Positions 26,249-34,154 of a stretch of DNA of 64,000 nt are shown piece after piece. Positions within the stretch are counted from its first letter, which is position 1. Each line of letters opens with the position of its first letter. This stretch comes from Paractinoplanes lichenicola (GTDB lineage Bacteria; Actinomycetota; Actinomycetes; Mycobacteriales; Micromonosporaceae). The stretch spans positions 310,001 through 374,000 of the forward strand of contig NZ_JAENHO010000004.1 in the NCBI RefSeq assembly GCF_016785085.1. Direction: 5' to 3'. A model generated the notes under the pieces. It was not told the origin of the DNA, ran no database searches, and saw only the letters and a list, made by a program, of their open reading frames with translations. The position numbers and the translations under genes are program-made.

Positions 26249-27066
26249 GCGAGAAGGCTTTCGAGGCGTTGTTCGAGGCGCCGGCGGGCTGTCTCGACTG
26301 CGAACCCGGGCCAGGACCGGGTCACCTTCACGGGGTCGGGCAGGTAGCCCACGATGTCCATGACGCTCCAATACCTGACCTCGGCCCGCCCGTACGCCTC
26401 GACGAGCCGCGCGGCGGCCGGCACCCCGTGCAGCATCGCCAGATAGGTGGCCGCGTGCGCGACGTCCAGTTCGGCCGGTCCCCACGATGTCTCGACCCAG
26501 TCCACGACCCCACTGATCCGGTCACCGTCCCACAGCAGGTTGCCGAGGTGGAAGTCGCGGTGCAGGAACACGCCCTCGTACGCCGGGGTGGGCGAGGCTA
26601 GCACGGCGAACGCCGCCTCCCACAGGGTGGGCCGCGACGACCAGGAGGGTACGACACGCTTGGCTCGCGGCGCCCACGACTGAAACTCGCGTGGCCGGTC
26701 GGGGCCCGGGTCGAAGCGGTGGATCTCGGCCAGCATGTCCGCGATCGGCTGCACTGGTGCAGAATCCAGGCGGAGCCGACCCGGCAGCCACGACATGAGG
26801 TGCGCGGGCGTGCCGGTCAGCTCCACGGCGATGCTGCGTGGCGCAGGGATCGGTGACCCCTGCAACTGCCGCTGGACAAAAGCCTCGCGGGTCAGCAGCC
26901 CGGGAGCCTGCCGCCGCCACGGGTCCTTCGTCATCAACCGCAGGACGGCCTGCTCGCCGTCGCCCGCGGTCAGGGCCGGCATCGTCGACGTGACGCCGCC
27001 GTGGAGTTGCCGCACGTCGGTCACCGGGCGCCATACCCGAGACACCCACGGCAGCTTGTCACGCAT
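26245..27066 (-). CDS. Aminoglycoside phosphotransferase-family kinase
   Basis: A 273-residue APH-fold small-molecule kinase. The catalytic loop is VFLHRDFHLGNLLWDG (HxDxxxxN, at about residues 168-183) and the metal aspartate lies in SGVVDWVETSWGP. The N-lobe ATP lysine is not obvious; AVLRLMTKDP replaces the usual motif. Homologues phosphorylate antibiotics, choline, homoserine or sugars, so the substrate cannot be named. The ATG at 27066 lies 6 bp from the twin operator at 27073-27104 and faces the SRPBCC gene, so it is probably regulated by the ArsR protein encoded there. Confidence 0.87.
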   Translation of the reverse strand: MRDKLPWVSRVWRPVTDVRQLHGGVTSTMPALTAGDGEQAVLRLMTKDPWRRQAPGLLTREAFVQRQLQGSPIPAPRSIAVELTGTPAHLMSWLPGRLRLDSAPVQPIADMLAEIHRFDPGPDRPREFQSWAPRAKRVVPSWSSRPTLWEAAFAVLASPTPAYEGVFLHRDFHLGNLLWDGDRISGVVDWVETSWGPAELDVAHAATYLAMLHGVPAAARLVEAYGRAEVRYWSVMDIVGYLPDPVKVTRSWPGFAVETARRRLEQRLESLLA

Positions 27067-27072
27067 GACGTC

Positions 27073-27104
27073 TTACCGTACGGTAATGCATTACCGATTG
27101 GTAA
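27073..27104. promoter_or_regulatory. Twin palindromic operator in the divergent promoter
   Basis: TTACCGTACGGTAA (27073-27086) is a perfect 14-bp palindrome. TTACCGATTGGTAA (27091-27104) is the same motif with one mismatched pair. The centres are 18 bp apart, close to two helical turns. Together they fill the middle of the 56-bp gap between the phosphotransferase and SRPBCC genes. The ArsR-family protein at 27541 is the likely binder. Confidence 0.82.
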
Positions 27105-27122
27105 AGCGTTGAGGAGGCCACG

Positions 27123-27548
27123 ATGCCGGAGGTTACCCGTTCGCTCGAGATTCCCGCTCCGCCCAGTGCTGTCTGGCAGTGGTTGTCCACCCAGGACGGG
27201 TTGCGGCGGTGGCTCTCGCCCGACCTCGTGATCGACGCGCGGATCGGCGGCGCATATCAGATGCCCGGCGGCGACGGCGAGATCCAGATCAGTGGCGTCG
27301 TCCTGGAGTTGGTGCCCGAGGGGCGGCTCGTGCTCTCGTGGCTGGAGGAGGGTTGGGTGCATCCGGGTCGCCTCGTCATCACCCTGGAGCCGACGCGGCA
27401 AGGCACCCTCGTGCACCTCGTGCACGACGGCTTCGCGGGCATCGGGAAGCCGGATTGGGAGCGGACCGCCGAGGCGTACGAGCGCGGCGCCGACAAGCAC
27501 CAGGTGCTCCGGCGACTGGCCGACGTGGTGACAGCAGCCGGTGTCTGA
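27123..27548 (+). CDS. SRPBCC (AHSA1-type) ligand-binding domain protein
   Basis: A 141-residue START/Bet v1-fold protein. VTRSLEIPAPPSAVWQWLST starts the fold; DGLRRWLSPDLVIDARIGG and EGRLVLSWLEEGW are the AHSA1 hallmarks. Such proteins bind hydrophobic ligands in a deep pocket and are often encoded beside an ArsR regulator, as here. GAGGAGG precedes the ATG. The downstream ArsR gene begins 8 bp inside its end, so the two are co-translated. It may be the ligand sensor or the effector for that pair. Confidence 0.9.
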   Translation: MPEVTRSLEIPAPPSAVWQWLSTQDGLRRWLSPDLVIDARIGGAYQMPGGDGEIQISGVVLELVPEGRLVLSWLEEGWVHPGRLVITLEPTRQGTLVHLVHDGFAGIGKPDWERTAEAYERGADKHQVLRRLADVVTAAGV

Positions 27549-27858
27549 GGAAGACGACCTGTTCCGCGCCCTGGCCGACCCCACCCGCCGGCGCATCCTC
27601 GACCTGCTGGCCGAGCACGAGACGCTGACGGTGGGCGAGCTGGCCGCCCACTTTCCCGAGCTGGTGGCCTCGGGCATCTCGAAGCACCTGATGGCCTTGC
27701 GCGCGGCTGGTCTGGTCACGGCGACCAGGCAGGGCCGCCACCAGCGTTACGCTGTCGACGCGGACACGATGGCGCGGGTGCTGGCCCCCTGGGTCGCCAA
27801 GTATGACGCGTACTGGTCGGCCGCGCTGCTGAGGTTGCGCGGACTGGCGGGGGAGTAA
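27541..27858 (+). CDS. ArsR-family transcriptional regulator
   Basis: A 105-residue winged-helix repressor. DDLFRALADPTRRRILDLLA is the ArsR start, FPELVASGISKHLMALRAAG the recognition helix and RQGRHQRYAVDADTMARVLA the wing and dimer part. No metal-binding cysteines (CVC) are present, so it is not a metalloregulator of the ArsR/SmtB type. The GTG at 27541 lies inside the SRPBCC gene's last codons. It probably binds the TTACC-N4-GGTAA sites upstream of its own operon. A short hairpin follows its stop. Confidence 0.9.
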   Translation: MSEEDDLFRALADPTRRRILDLLAEHETLTVGELAAHFPELVASGISKHLMALRAAGLVTATRQGRHQRYAVDADTMARVLAPWVAKYDAYWSAALLRLRGLAGE

Positions 27859-27874
27859 CCCGCCAACTGGCGGG
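27859..27874 (+). terminator. Short hairpin after ArsR gene
   Basis: CCCGCCA and TGGCGGG form perfect 7-bp arms with a 2-nt centre, directly after the TAA stop. It is a weak terminator candidate for the SRPBCC-ArsR operon. Confidence 0.4.
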
Positions 27875-27966
27875 GAAGTTCCGCCGGACGGCGCTCGGCC
27901 CGCGGCGGGCCGGGGCAACAGAATGAGGTCACACCGCCGAAATCTTCCTGTAACAAGGGGGTTCCC

Positions 27967-28959
27967 GTGACGAACGTTCTGCCCGAGACCACCGTAGGCC
28001 CGCCGCCGCCCTTCGATCCCGAGTTGAGCGCCGCCCTCGCCGTCATCGGCGAGCAGATGCCGCCCCAGCTGACCGCCGACATGATCCAGCCGATGCGTGA
28101 GGGCTCGCTGCTGGCCGAGCTCAGCGACGACGACCTGGCCCGCGACGGCGCCTTCACGGTGACCCGGCGCCACGTGCCCGGCCCGGACGGCGATCCCGAC
28201 GTCGAGCTGCTGATCCTGACGCCGACAACGGGTGACGTCGTCAAACCCGCGATCTACCACACCCACGGCGGCGGCATGATCGTCGGCAACAACCGTACGG
28301 GGGTCGAGGTCCTGCAGGACTGGGCGGCCGAGGTGCCGTCGGTGATCGTGTCGGTGGAGTATCGCCTCGCCCCCGAGCACCCGCACCCGGCCCCGGTCGA
28401 GGACTGCTACGCGGGCCTGGTCTGGACCGCCGCGAACGCCGCCGAGCTGGGCATCGACCCCGAGCGCATCGTCATCGCGGGCGCCAGCGCGGGTGGCGGG
28501 CTGGCCGCGGCGGTCGCCCTGATCGCCCGCGACCGGGGTGGGCCGGCCCTCGCCGGTCAGATGCTGCTGTGCCCGATGATCGACGACCGCAACGACACCC
28601 CGTCAGCGGTGCAGATGGCCGGTCGCGGCGTCTGGGACCGTACGGCCAACAACACCGGCTGGACCGCCCTGCTCGGCGCCGACTGCGGCGGGCCCGACGT
28701 CTCCCCGTACGCGGCCCCGGCCCGCGCCACCGATCTGTCCGGCCTGCCGCCCGCGTTCGTCGACGTCGGCTCGGCCGAGACGTTCCGCGACGAGGACGTG
28801 GCCTACGCCAGCGCGATCTGGCGGTCCGGCGGCCAGGCCGAGCTGCACGTCTGGCCCGGCGGCTTCCACGGCTTCGACATGATGGTTCCGCAGGCCGCCG
28901 TGTCGCAGGACGCGCGCGCCGCCCGGGTGCGCTGGCTCAAGAGGCTGATGGGGATGTAA
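27967..28959 (+). CDS. HSL-type alpha/beta hydrolase (lipase/esterase)
   Basis: A 330-residue hydrolase of the hormone-sensitive-lipase group. The oxyanion motif HTHGGGM is at about residues 98-104 and the nucleophile elbow GASAGGG (serine about 174). The conserved EYRLAPEHPHPAPVED block lies between them. The acid position reads GSAETFRDE, with Glu where Asp is usual, and the histidine is in WPGGFHGFD. It would act on short-chain esters or xenobiotic esters in the cytosol. A GGGGG ribosome site precedes the GTG at 27967. The regulator gene starts 3 bp after its stop. Confidence 0.92.
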   Translation: MTNVLPETTVGPPPPFDPELSAALAVIGEQMPPQLTADMIQPMREGSLLAELSDDDLARDGAFTVTRRHVPGPDGDPDVELLILTPTTGDVVKPAIYHTHGGGMIVGNNRTGVEVLQDWAAEVPSVIVSVEYRLAPEHPHPAPVEDCYAGLVWTAANAAELGIDPERIVIAGASAGGGLAAAVALIARDRGGPALAGQMLLCPMIDDRNDTPSAVQMAGRGVWDRTANNTGWTALLGADCGGPDVSPYAAPARATDLSGLPPAFVDVGSAETFRDEDVAYASAIWRSGGQAELHVWPGGFHGFDMMVPQAAVSQDARAARVRWLKRLMGM

Positions 28960-28961
28960 CC

Positions 28962-29948
28962 GTGAAGGATCTCGCCGTCCGGCTGGCCGCGCTGGACCCC
29001 GACGCCGGCGCCGCCCTGCACGTGATCGCGTATTTCGACCGGCTCGCCGAGGCGCGGGCCGGTCTGCACACGATCGTGCGCGGGGCGGCCGTGCTCTCGG
29101 GTTGTCCGGCGCGGCTGGTCGACGACGAGCGCCGCGTCCAGATCCGGGTCGAACCGGACGGCGCGCCGGCCCCTGCCGACGTACGAGATGGCGTACGGGA
29201 TGAGGGTTGGATGTCGGCCCCCGCGGGTGGCGCGACGCTGTGGCTGGAACGGAGTGGGCCGCCTGGTCCGGTCGACGCCATGGTGCTCGAGCGTGCATCC
29301 GCCGCCGCGCGGTCGGTTCTCGAGCGCACCCGGGGGCATGCCCCGCAGGCCGATCCGGCGCTGGTCGAGCTGGTGATCGATGCGCGTGCGGCCGAACCCC
29401 TGCGCCTGCAAGCCGCCGCCCGGCTCGGTCTCAACCCCCATGATCCCGTACGAGTCGTCGCGCTGGAAAGCGGAGCGGTGCGCTTGCTTCACGGGGCGGG
29501 CGGCCTGTCGGGCGATCGCGCCGGGGTTGGCCCCGCCGGCCCGGTGACACGACTTCCCGCCTCTTACGAAGCGGCCGTCCTGGCCTTACGTTTCACCGCC
29601 GCGGGCACAGATCAAGATCCCGGCCCGCGCGTCGTGCACGCCGACGAGCTGGGCGGCCTGGCCCTGCTGGCCGCCGCCGTGGGCCCCGGCACGGAACCCG
29701 TGCCCGACCAGCGCGCCCTCGACCGGGCCGCCGCCACCGCCCCCTGGGTGCTGGCCACCCTCGACGCGGTGGCCCGCTCGCCCAGCCTGCGCGCCGCCGC
29801 GACCGCCCTGCGTGTGCACCACTCCACCCTGCAGGACCGCCTCGCCCACACCCTGCCCGTGCTCGGCTGGGACGTGCGCGACCCCCAGGGCCGCCTCCGC
29901 CTGCAACTCGCGTTGGCCCTGCGGCGGCTCTCGTTAAGCCGGCCTTAG
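28962..29948 (+). CDS. PucR/CdaR-like helix-turn-helix regulator
   Basis: A 328-residue protein. The last 60 residues (WVLATLDAVARSPSLRAAAT, then ALRVHHSTLQDRLAHTLPVLGW) form the PucR C-terminal helix-turn-helix found in CdaR-type activators. The N-terminal part has an irregular alpha/beta region with no clear sensor motif, and may be a GAF-like domain. The GTG at 28962 lies 3 bp after the hydrolase stop, so the regulator and the esterase form one operon and the protein probably controls that gene. The long open frame upstream of the GTG is a shadow of the hydrolase. Confidence 0.8.
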   Translation: MKDLAVRLAALDPDAGAALHVIAYFDRLAEARAGLHTIVRGAAVLSGCPARLVDDERRVQIRVEPDGAPAPADVRDGVRDEGWMSAPAGGATLWLERSGPPGPVDAMVLERASAAARSVLERTRGHAPQADPALVELVIDARAAEPLRLQAAARLGLNPHDPVRVVALESGAVRLLHGAGGLSGDRAGVGPAGPVTRLPASYEAAVLALRFTAAGTDQDPGPRVVHADELGGLALLAAAVGPGTEPVPDQRALDRAAATAPWVLATLDAVARSPSLRAAATALRVHHSTLQDRLAHTLPVLGWDVRDPQGRLRLQLALALRRLSLSRP

Positions 29949-29983
29949 GTCGGTCGCAGGTGCCGCCCGGCACGGTGTTTCCC

Positions 29984-30625
29984 ATGAACAACGAACCGAG
30001 CGGACTCCTCCTCGCCCACCGGGCAATGCTGCGCGACCTCGACCGCTGCGCCGCCCTCACCGCCGACCTGGCCCGCAACAGCCCGCGCCTCGACCGCAAG
30101 CGCGCCTCCGCCATCGCCGGCTACCTGACCGACTTCTGCGACAGCATCCACCACCATCACAGCGCCGAGGACGACGTGCTGTGGCCGGTGCTCGAGCGCT
30201 CGGCCGGCGCCCACGTCGACCTGACCGAGCTCACCGACGACCACGCCGTGCTCGACCCCAAGCTGGCCCGGATCCGGGTCGGCGCGGCCGCGCTCAAGGC
30301 CGAGCACATCGTGCCCGCCGAGCTCGCCGCCGACCTGGCCGACCTGCGCGACACGCTGCACGAGCACATCGCCGACGAGGAGCGCACGATCGTCCCGCTG
30401 ATCAAGCAGTACGTGTCGGACGACGAGTGGAACCGGGTCGAGTCCGAGATCCGCAAGCGCGGCGCCAAGATGACCTTCGAGGTGCCCCGGATCCTGGCCG
30501 TGGCCACCGAGGCCGAGCTGGCCGAGACGCGCAAGGAGGGCGGGATCCCGGTCGCCATCATGATCAAGCTGTTGCCGTTGCCGTTCAGGCGGCGGGAGAG
30601 CCTGGTGTTCGGAGCCGCGCGGTGA
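29984..30625 (+). CDS. Hemerythrin-like (HHE) domain protein
   Basis: A 213-residue protein with a four-helix-bundle HHE domain in its first 140 residues. Likely di-iron ligands are the histidine in LLAHRAMLRDLD, the SIHHHHSAEDDVLW cluster, TDDHAVLD and LHEHIADEERTIVP. The last motif pairs H and E as in true hemerythrins. Proteins of this kind bind oxygen, nitric oxide or iron. The C-terminal 60 residues are a helical extension. It lies 35 bp after the PucR-like gene. Its last 41 bp overlap the 3' end of the converging SARP-type gene. Confidence 0.9.
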   Translation: MNNEPSGLLLAHRAMLRDLDRCAALTADLARNSPRLDRKRASAIAGYLTDFCDSIHHHHSAEDDVLWPVLERSAGAHVDLTELTDDHAVLDPKLARIRVGAAALKAEHIVPAELAADLADLRDTLHEHIADEERTIVPLIKQYVSDDEWNRVESEIRKRGAKMTFEVPRILAVATEAELAETRKEGGIPVAIMIKLLPLPFRRRESLVFGAAR

Positions 30626-33600
30626 GCTCGGCCGCCGTTTTCGCGTACGCCTCGTCGCGGGTCAGCGCGTGCAGGGCCGCGTCGACCGGCCCGGCGTAGA
30701 GCGTGCCCGAGTCGAGCCCGGCGACCCGGCCGGCGAAGGGGAGCAGGTCGGCGGCGATCCGCCGGCCGGTCTCCTCGTCGCCGAGCCGGGCCGCCGCGTG
30801 CCCGCGCAGCGCGGTGAACCCGAGCCAGTAGTAGTTGCGGTCGATCGGCAGCCGATCCGCCCAGACCCGCCGGGCCGTCTCCTCGTCGCCCGTGTCGAGC
30901 AGGGCCAGCACCAGCGGATCGGTTACCCGTCCCGGGTACGCCGCCTCCACCGCCATCAGCTCGTCGCGCAGCGGCGCCCACTCGTCGCGGGCCATCGCCG
31001 CCCCGATCCGCCCGACCGTGGCCATCGCGGCCCCGTTGAGCGCGCCGTGCTCGGCCAGCCGCCGGCTCACGTCCGCGTACCTTTCCAGGGCCGCGTCGAC
31101 CCGCCCGGCCAGCAGCTCGAGCAGCGCCTCGAAGATGCCGACCACGGCCAGCAACCCGCTCAGCTGCCCCGTCGTCGAGCGGGCCACGGCCAGCCCCATC
31201 TCGGCCCGCGCCCGCTCCAGGTCCGTACGGGCGGCCGACTCCAGGAACAGCAGCCAGTGCGCGACGGCCTCGTGGTCGATCTCGCCGCACTCGGTTGCGC
31301 GGGCCAGATATTCCTCGGCGACCGCCCGGCGCTCGTCGCGCAGGTCGGGCCCGAGGGCCGCGTACGCCCGCACGTTGAGCGCCGCGCACAGCAGCCGCGC
31401 GTCGCCGGCCCCGCGGGCGAGGGCCAGGGCCTCGGCGCTGACCCGCTGGGCCTCGGGCTCGTCGAAGCCCTCCAGCTCACGGAAAAGTGCGAGCAGAAGG
31501 CGTACGCGGGAAGGGTCTTGAACGTCGGTGGCGAGATGACGCCGGATGGCCGCGATCGTGCCGGACGACGGCTCGCGGCCGTCACGCGTGGTCCAGATCA
31601 GCGGGGCGTCCCAGGCCGTCAGAACGGCGAGGTCGTCGCCGGCGTTCAGATAGATGCGGCGGGCCCGCACGATGTCCCCGGCCCGGGCGTGCGCGTTCAC
31701 CGCCGGGGCCAGCAACTCGGCGGCCGGCCCGGTGGCGCGGCTGCCGGCCAGCTCGTGCAGCCGCACGGCCTGCCGCCACTCCCCGGCCGCCTCCCGCCAC
31801 GACCCGGCCCGCTCGGCCGCGCGGGCCGCCGCCACCGCGTACGGGATCGCCTCGCTCGCCGTGGCCGGACCGGCGGCCGCCGCGGCGTGCCGGGCCAGGG
31901 TCGCCGCGTCCGCGTGCCCGTCGAGCACCGTCAGCGCCCGCGTGTGCAGCCGGGCCCGGCGCAGCAGCGGCGTGTCCTCGTAGAGCGTGTCCCGCACCAG
32001 CGCGTGGGTGAACCGCACCTGCCCCGGCGCGGGCTCGTCGAGCAGCCCCGCCAGCACCGCGGTCTCCAGCGTGTCGAGCAGCTCGTCCGGGTCGCGCCCG
32101 GCCACCTCGGCCAGCACGTCGAGGTCGGCCGCGCGCCCCAGCACGGCCAGCTGCCGCAGCGTCGTCGCCACGGCGTCCGGCAGCCGGGCCACGCGGCGGC
32201 GCAACACCTCCCGTACGCCCGCGGGCACCCCCGAACCCGCCGCGTGCGAGCCTTCGGCGGCGATGAGCCGGGCCAGTTCCCGGACGAACAAGGGATTGCC
32301 GTTGGTCCGCTCGGCCACCATGGTCAGCAGGTCGGGCCCCGCCTCGGCCAGCCCGTGCCGCCGGGCCAGCTCGGCCGTCGCCCGCTGGTCGAGCCCGCGC
32401 AGCTCGAGGTGGGCCGCCGTCGACCCGAGCAGCGCGGCGATCGTGGCCTCGAGCTCGTCACCGCGGTCGCCGGTGCGATAGGTGACGATCACCAGAAGCG
32501 GCCGTCCCGCCTGCTGCGCCACCACTTGGCGCAGCAGTTGCAGGGTCAGGTCGTCGGCCCGATGCACGTCGTCGAGCAGCACGACACTCCGCCCGCTGTC
32601 GAGCGCCGCCGCGATACTCAGCCCTAGCCGGAACGGGTTCGGCACCGCGCCGTCGTTCCCCGTCATGCCCCCGGCCCCGCCGGTCTTGTTGTCGGCCCCC
32701 GCGGTCAATGCCTCCGTCCAGGCCCAGCCGGGCGGGGCGCCGTCGACCTCCGGGCAGCGCCCACGACGGGTCAGCCAGCCGGCGCGACCCAGCTCCGCCA
32801 GGGCGGCCTCGGCCAGGGTCGTCTTCCCGGCCCCGGGCTCGCCGCCGATCAGCACCACCCGGGCACCTTCGCGAGCGACCTCGTCCGCAGCCCTCGCGAT
32901 CAAGGCCAGTTCCGCCTCCCGGCCCCACAACGCCGGCGTTTGCCCTTCCGGGGCCGACACCCCGCGCGTGGCCGCCCCGGTCGTGAGCTGCGTGGCTGTC
33001 CCGGACGTGAGCTGCGTAGCTGTTCCGGTCGTGAGCTGCGTGGCTGCCGCGGACGCGACCTGCGCGGCCGTCCCGGACCCGAGCTGCCCGGCGGCAGACG
33101 CGCTCTCCTGCGTGGCCGGATAACCAGACAAAACCGGCGCATCCAGGGCCGGGGATTGCGCCAGAATGTCCGTCTCCAACGCCCGCAACGCCGGCCCCGG
33201 ATCAACCCCCAGCTCTTCGGCCAGATGCTCCCGGGTGCGGCGCAGCACCGCGAGCGCGTCCCCCTGCCGCCCGCCCCGATAAAGGGCCAGCGCCAGCAGC
33301 CGCACCGCACCCTCGCGGCCCGGATTGTCGTGCAGGTGGCGTTCCAGCGAGGCGACCACGAGCGCAGCCTGCCCGAGCGAGAGCTGCGCCTCGGCCAGCG
33401 ACTCCACGGCCAGCAGGCGCAGCTCGGCCAGCCGGGCCACCTCGGGCACGGCCCACGGCTCGGCCGCCACCTCGGCGTAGGCCTCACCCCGCCAGCAACC
33501 CAGCGCCTCGGTCAGCAACCGCTCTCGCTGCGCGGGCTCGGCGCCGGCCGCCCGGCGTACGAGGTCGTCGAAGTGCCACGCGTCGACCCCGTCCGCGGGC

Positions 33601-33893
33601 AGCCGCAGCGCATAGCCCGGGGGCGCACTGACCAGCACCGACGCCGGGGTGCGGGGCGCCCGGCCCGGTTCGAGCGCGCGGCGCAGATGCGAGACGTGCA
33701 CCTGCAGCGTGGCCAGCGCCTTGGCCGGCACGTCGGCGTCGCCCCACAGGTCGTCGACGAGCCGGTCGGCCGACACCACGTCACCGCCCGCCACCGCCAG
33801 CCGGGCCAGCACCGCCCGCTGCCGGGGCCCGCCCAGGTCGGCGGCCGAGCCTTGCACCGTGGCCCGCAACGGGCCGAGAACGGAGATGCGCAC
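30585..33893 (-). CDS. SARP/BTAD ATPase transcriptional regulator (AfsR-like)
   Basis: A 1102-residue regulator. The N-terminus is an OmpR-like DNA-binding domain (about residues 1-90), then a bacterial transcriptional activation domain (about 95-245, ending AEELGVDPGPALRALETDIL). A Thr/Ala/Gly-rich linker (about 255-310) holds 8-residue repeats. The AAA/STAND ATPase follows, with Walker A GGEPGAGKTT near 345 and Walker B VVLLDDVHRAD near 440. A long tetratricopeptide-like helical array closes the protein. SARP proteins activate secondary-metabolite genes, but no biosynthetic cluster is in view. The GTG at 33893 starts RISVLGPLRA, a standard SARP start. Confidence 0.92.
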   Translation of the reverse strand: MRISVLGPLRATVQGSAADLGGPRQRAVLARLAVAGGDVVSADRLVDDLWGDADVPAKALATLQVHVSHLRRALEPGRAPRTPASVLVSAPPGYALRLPADGVDAWHFDDLVRRAAGAEPAQRERLLTEALGCWRGEAYAEVAAEPWAVPEVARLAELRLLAVESLAEAQLSLGQAALVVASLERHLHDNPGREGAVRLLALALYRGGRQGDALAVLRRTREHLAEELGVDPGPALRALETDILAQSPALDAPVLSGYPATQESASAAGQLGSGTAAQVASAAATQLTTGTATQLTSGTATQLTTGAATRGVSAPEGQTPALWGREAELALIARAADEVAREGARVVLIGGEPGAGKTTLAEAALAELGRAGWLTRRGRCPEVDGAPPGWAWTEALTAGADNKTGGAGGMTGNDGAVPNPFRLGLSIAAALDSGRSVVLLDDVHRADDLTLQLLRQVVAQQAGRPLLVIVTYRTGDRGDELEATIAALLGSTAAHLELRGLDQRATAELARRHGLAEAGPDLLTMVAERTNGNPLFVRELARLIAAEGSHAAGSGVPAGVREVLRRRVARLPDAVATTLRQLAVLGRAADLDVLAEVAGRDPDELLDTLETAVLAGLLDEPAPGQVRFTHALVRDTLYEDTPLLRRARLHTRALTVLDGHADAATLARHAAAAAGPATASEAIPYAVAAARAAERAGSWREAAGEWRQAVRLHELAGSRATGPAAELLAPAVNAHARAGDIVRARRIYLNAGDDLAVLTAWDAPLIWTTRDGREPSSGTIAAIRRHLATDVQDPSRVRLLLALFRELEGFDEPEAQRVSAEALALARGAGDARLLCAALNVRAYAALGPDLRDERRAVAEEYLARATECGEIDHEAVAHWLLFLESAARTDLERARAEMGLAVARSTTGQLSGLLAVVGIFEALLELLAGRVDAALERYADVSRRLAEHGALNGAAMATVGRIGAAMARDEWAPLRDELMAVEAAYPGRVTDPLVLALLDTGDEETARRVWADRLPIDRNYYWLGFTALRGHAAARLGDEETGRRIAADLLPFAGRVAGLDSGTLYAGPVDAALHALTRDEAYAKTAAELTARLRTPGSPAA
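32980..33099 (-). repeat. 24-bp in-frame tandem repeat in the SARP gene linker
   Basis: Five units start at 32980, 33004, 33028, 33052 and 33076; plus-strand core is CGTGAGCTGCGTGGCTGT. They encode repeats of ATQLTTGT and variants between the activation domain and the ATPase. The spacing keeps the frame, so copy number could vary without breaking the protein. Confidence 0.85.
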
Positions 33894-33967
33894 GGTGCTC
33901 TTCCTGCAGTTCGGTGCGGTTGCCGCCGCCGACGCTACCGGGGATCGTCCGCCGGGTCGGCCCCCCG

Positions 33968-33989
33968 AACGGCGGATTCCCCCGCCGTT
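33968..33989. other. Stem-loop in the SARP upstream region
   Basis: AACGGCGG and CCGCCGTT are perfect 8-bp arms around a 6-nt loop, 75 bp upstream of the SARP start. It could be an operator or part of the leader RNA. Confidence 0.4.
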
Positions 33990-34012
33990 TCAGGCCATGA
34001 ACGCCGCGCACC

Positions 34013-34049
34013 CAAGATCGCCCACCCCAAGATCGAAACCGCAAGATCG
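34013..34049. promoter_or_regulatory. Three direct repeats of CAAGATCG upstream of the SARP gene
   Basis: Copies start at 34013, 34028 and 34042, spaced 15 and 14 bp, about 120-155 bp upstream of the SARP start codon. Repeated short direct motifs are the form SARP binding sites take, although known sites are usually spaced 11 or 22 bp. An autoregulatory site is possible. Confidence 0.35.
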
Positions 34050-34072
34050 CTGTACGGCCACCGCCTCCCCCG

Positions 34073-34093
34073 CCCACCACGGGATGTGGTGGG
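34073..34093 (-). terminator. Hairpin after the Ser/Thr kinase gene
   Basis: CCCACCAC and GTGGTGGG form perfect 8-bp arms with a 5-nt loop, 62 bp beyond the kinase stop codon in the direction of kinase transcription. No U-tract is present. Confidence 0.5.
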
Positions 34094-34125
34094 GACCCTA
34101 CCGTGCGGTGGGAAGCGGGCCGGAG

Positions 34126-34151
34126 TTATCCACAATGCGGAGTTGTCCACA
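34126..34151. other. Pair of DnaA-box sequences
   Basis: TTATCCACA (34126-34134) and TTGTCCACA (34143-34151) are the classical and the high-GC actinobacterial DnaA-box consensus. They are in the same orientation and 17 bp apart, in non-coding DNA between the kinase stop and the hairpin. No dnaA or dnaN gene is nearby. Confidence 0.55.
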
Positions 34152-34154
34152 GGC

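Noticed and set aside
34126..34151. Replication origin
   Set aside because: Only two DnaA boxes, no AT-rich unwinding region, and no dnaA, dnaN, recF or rpmH genes nearby.
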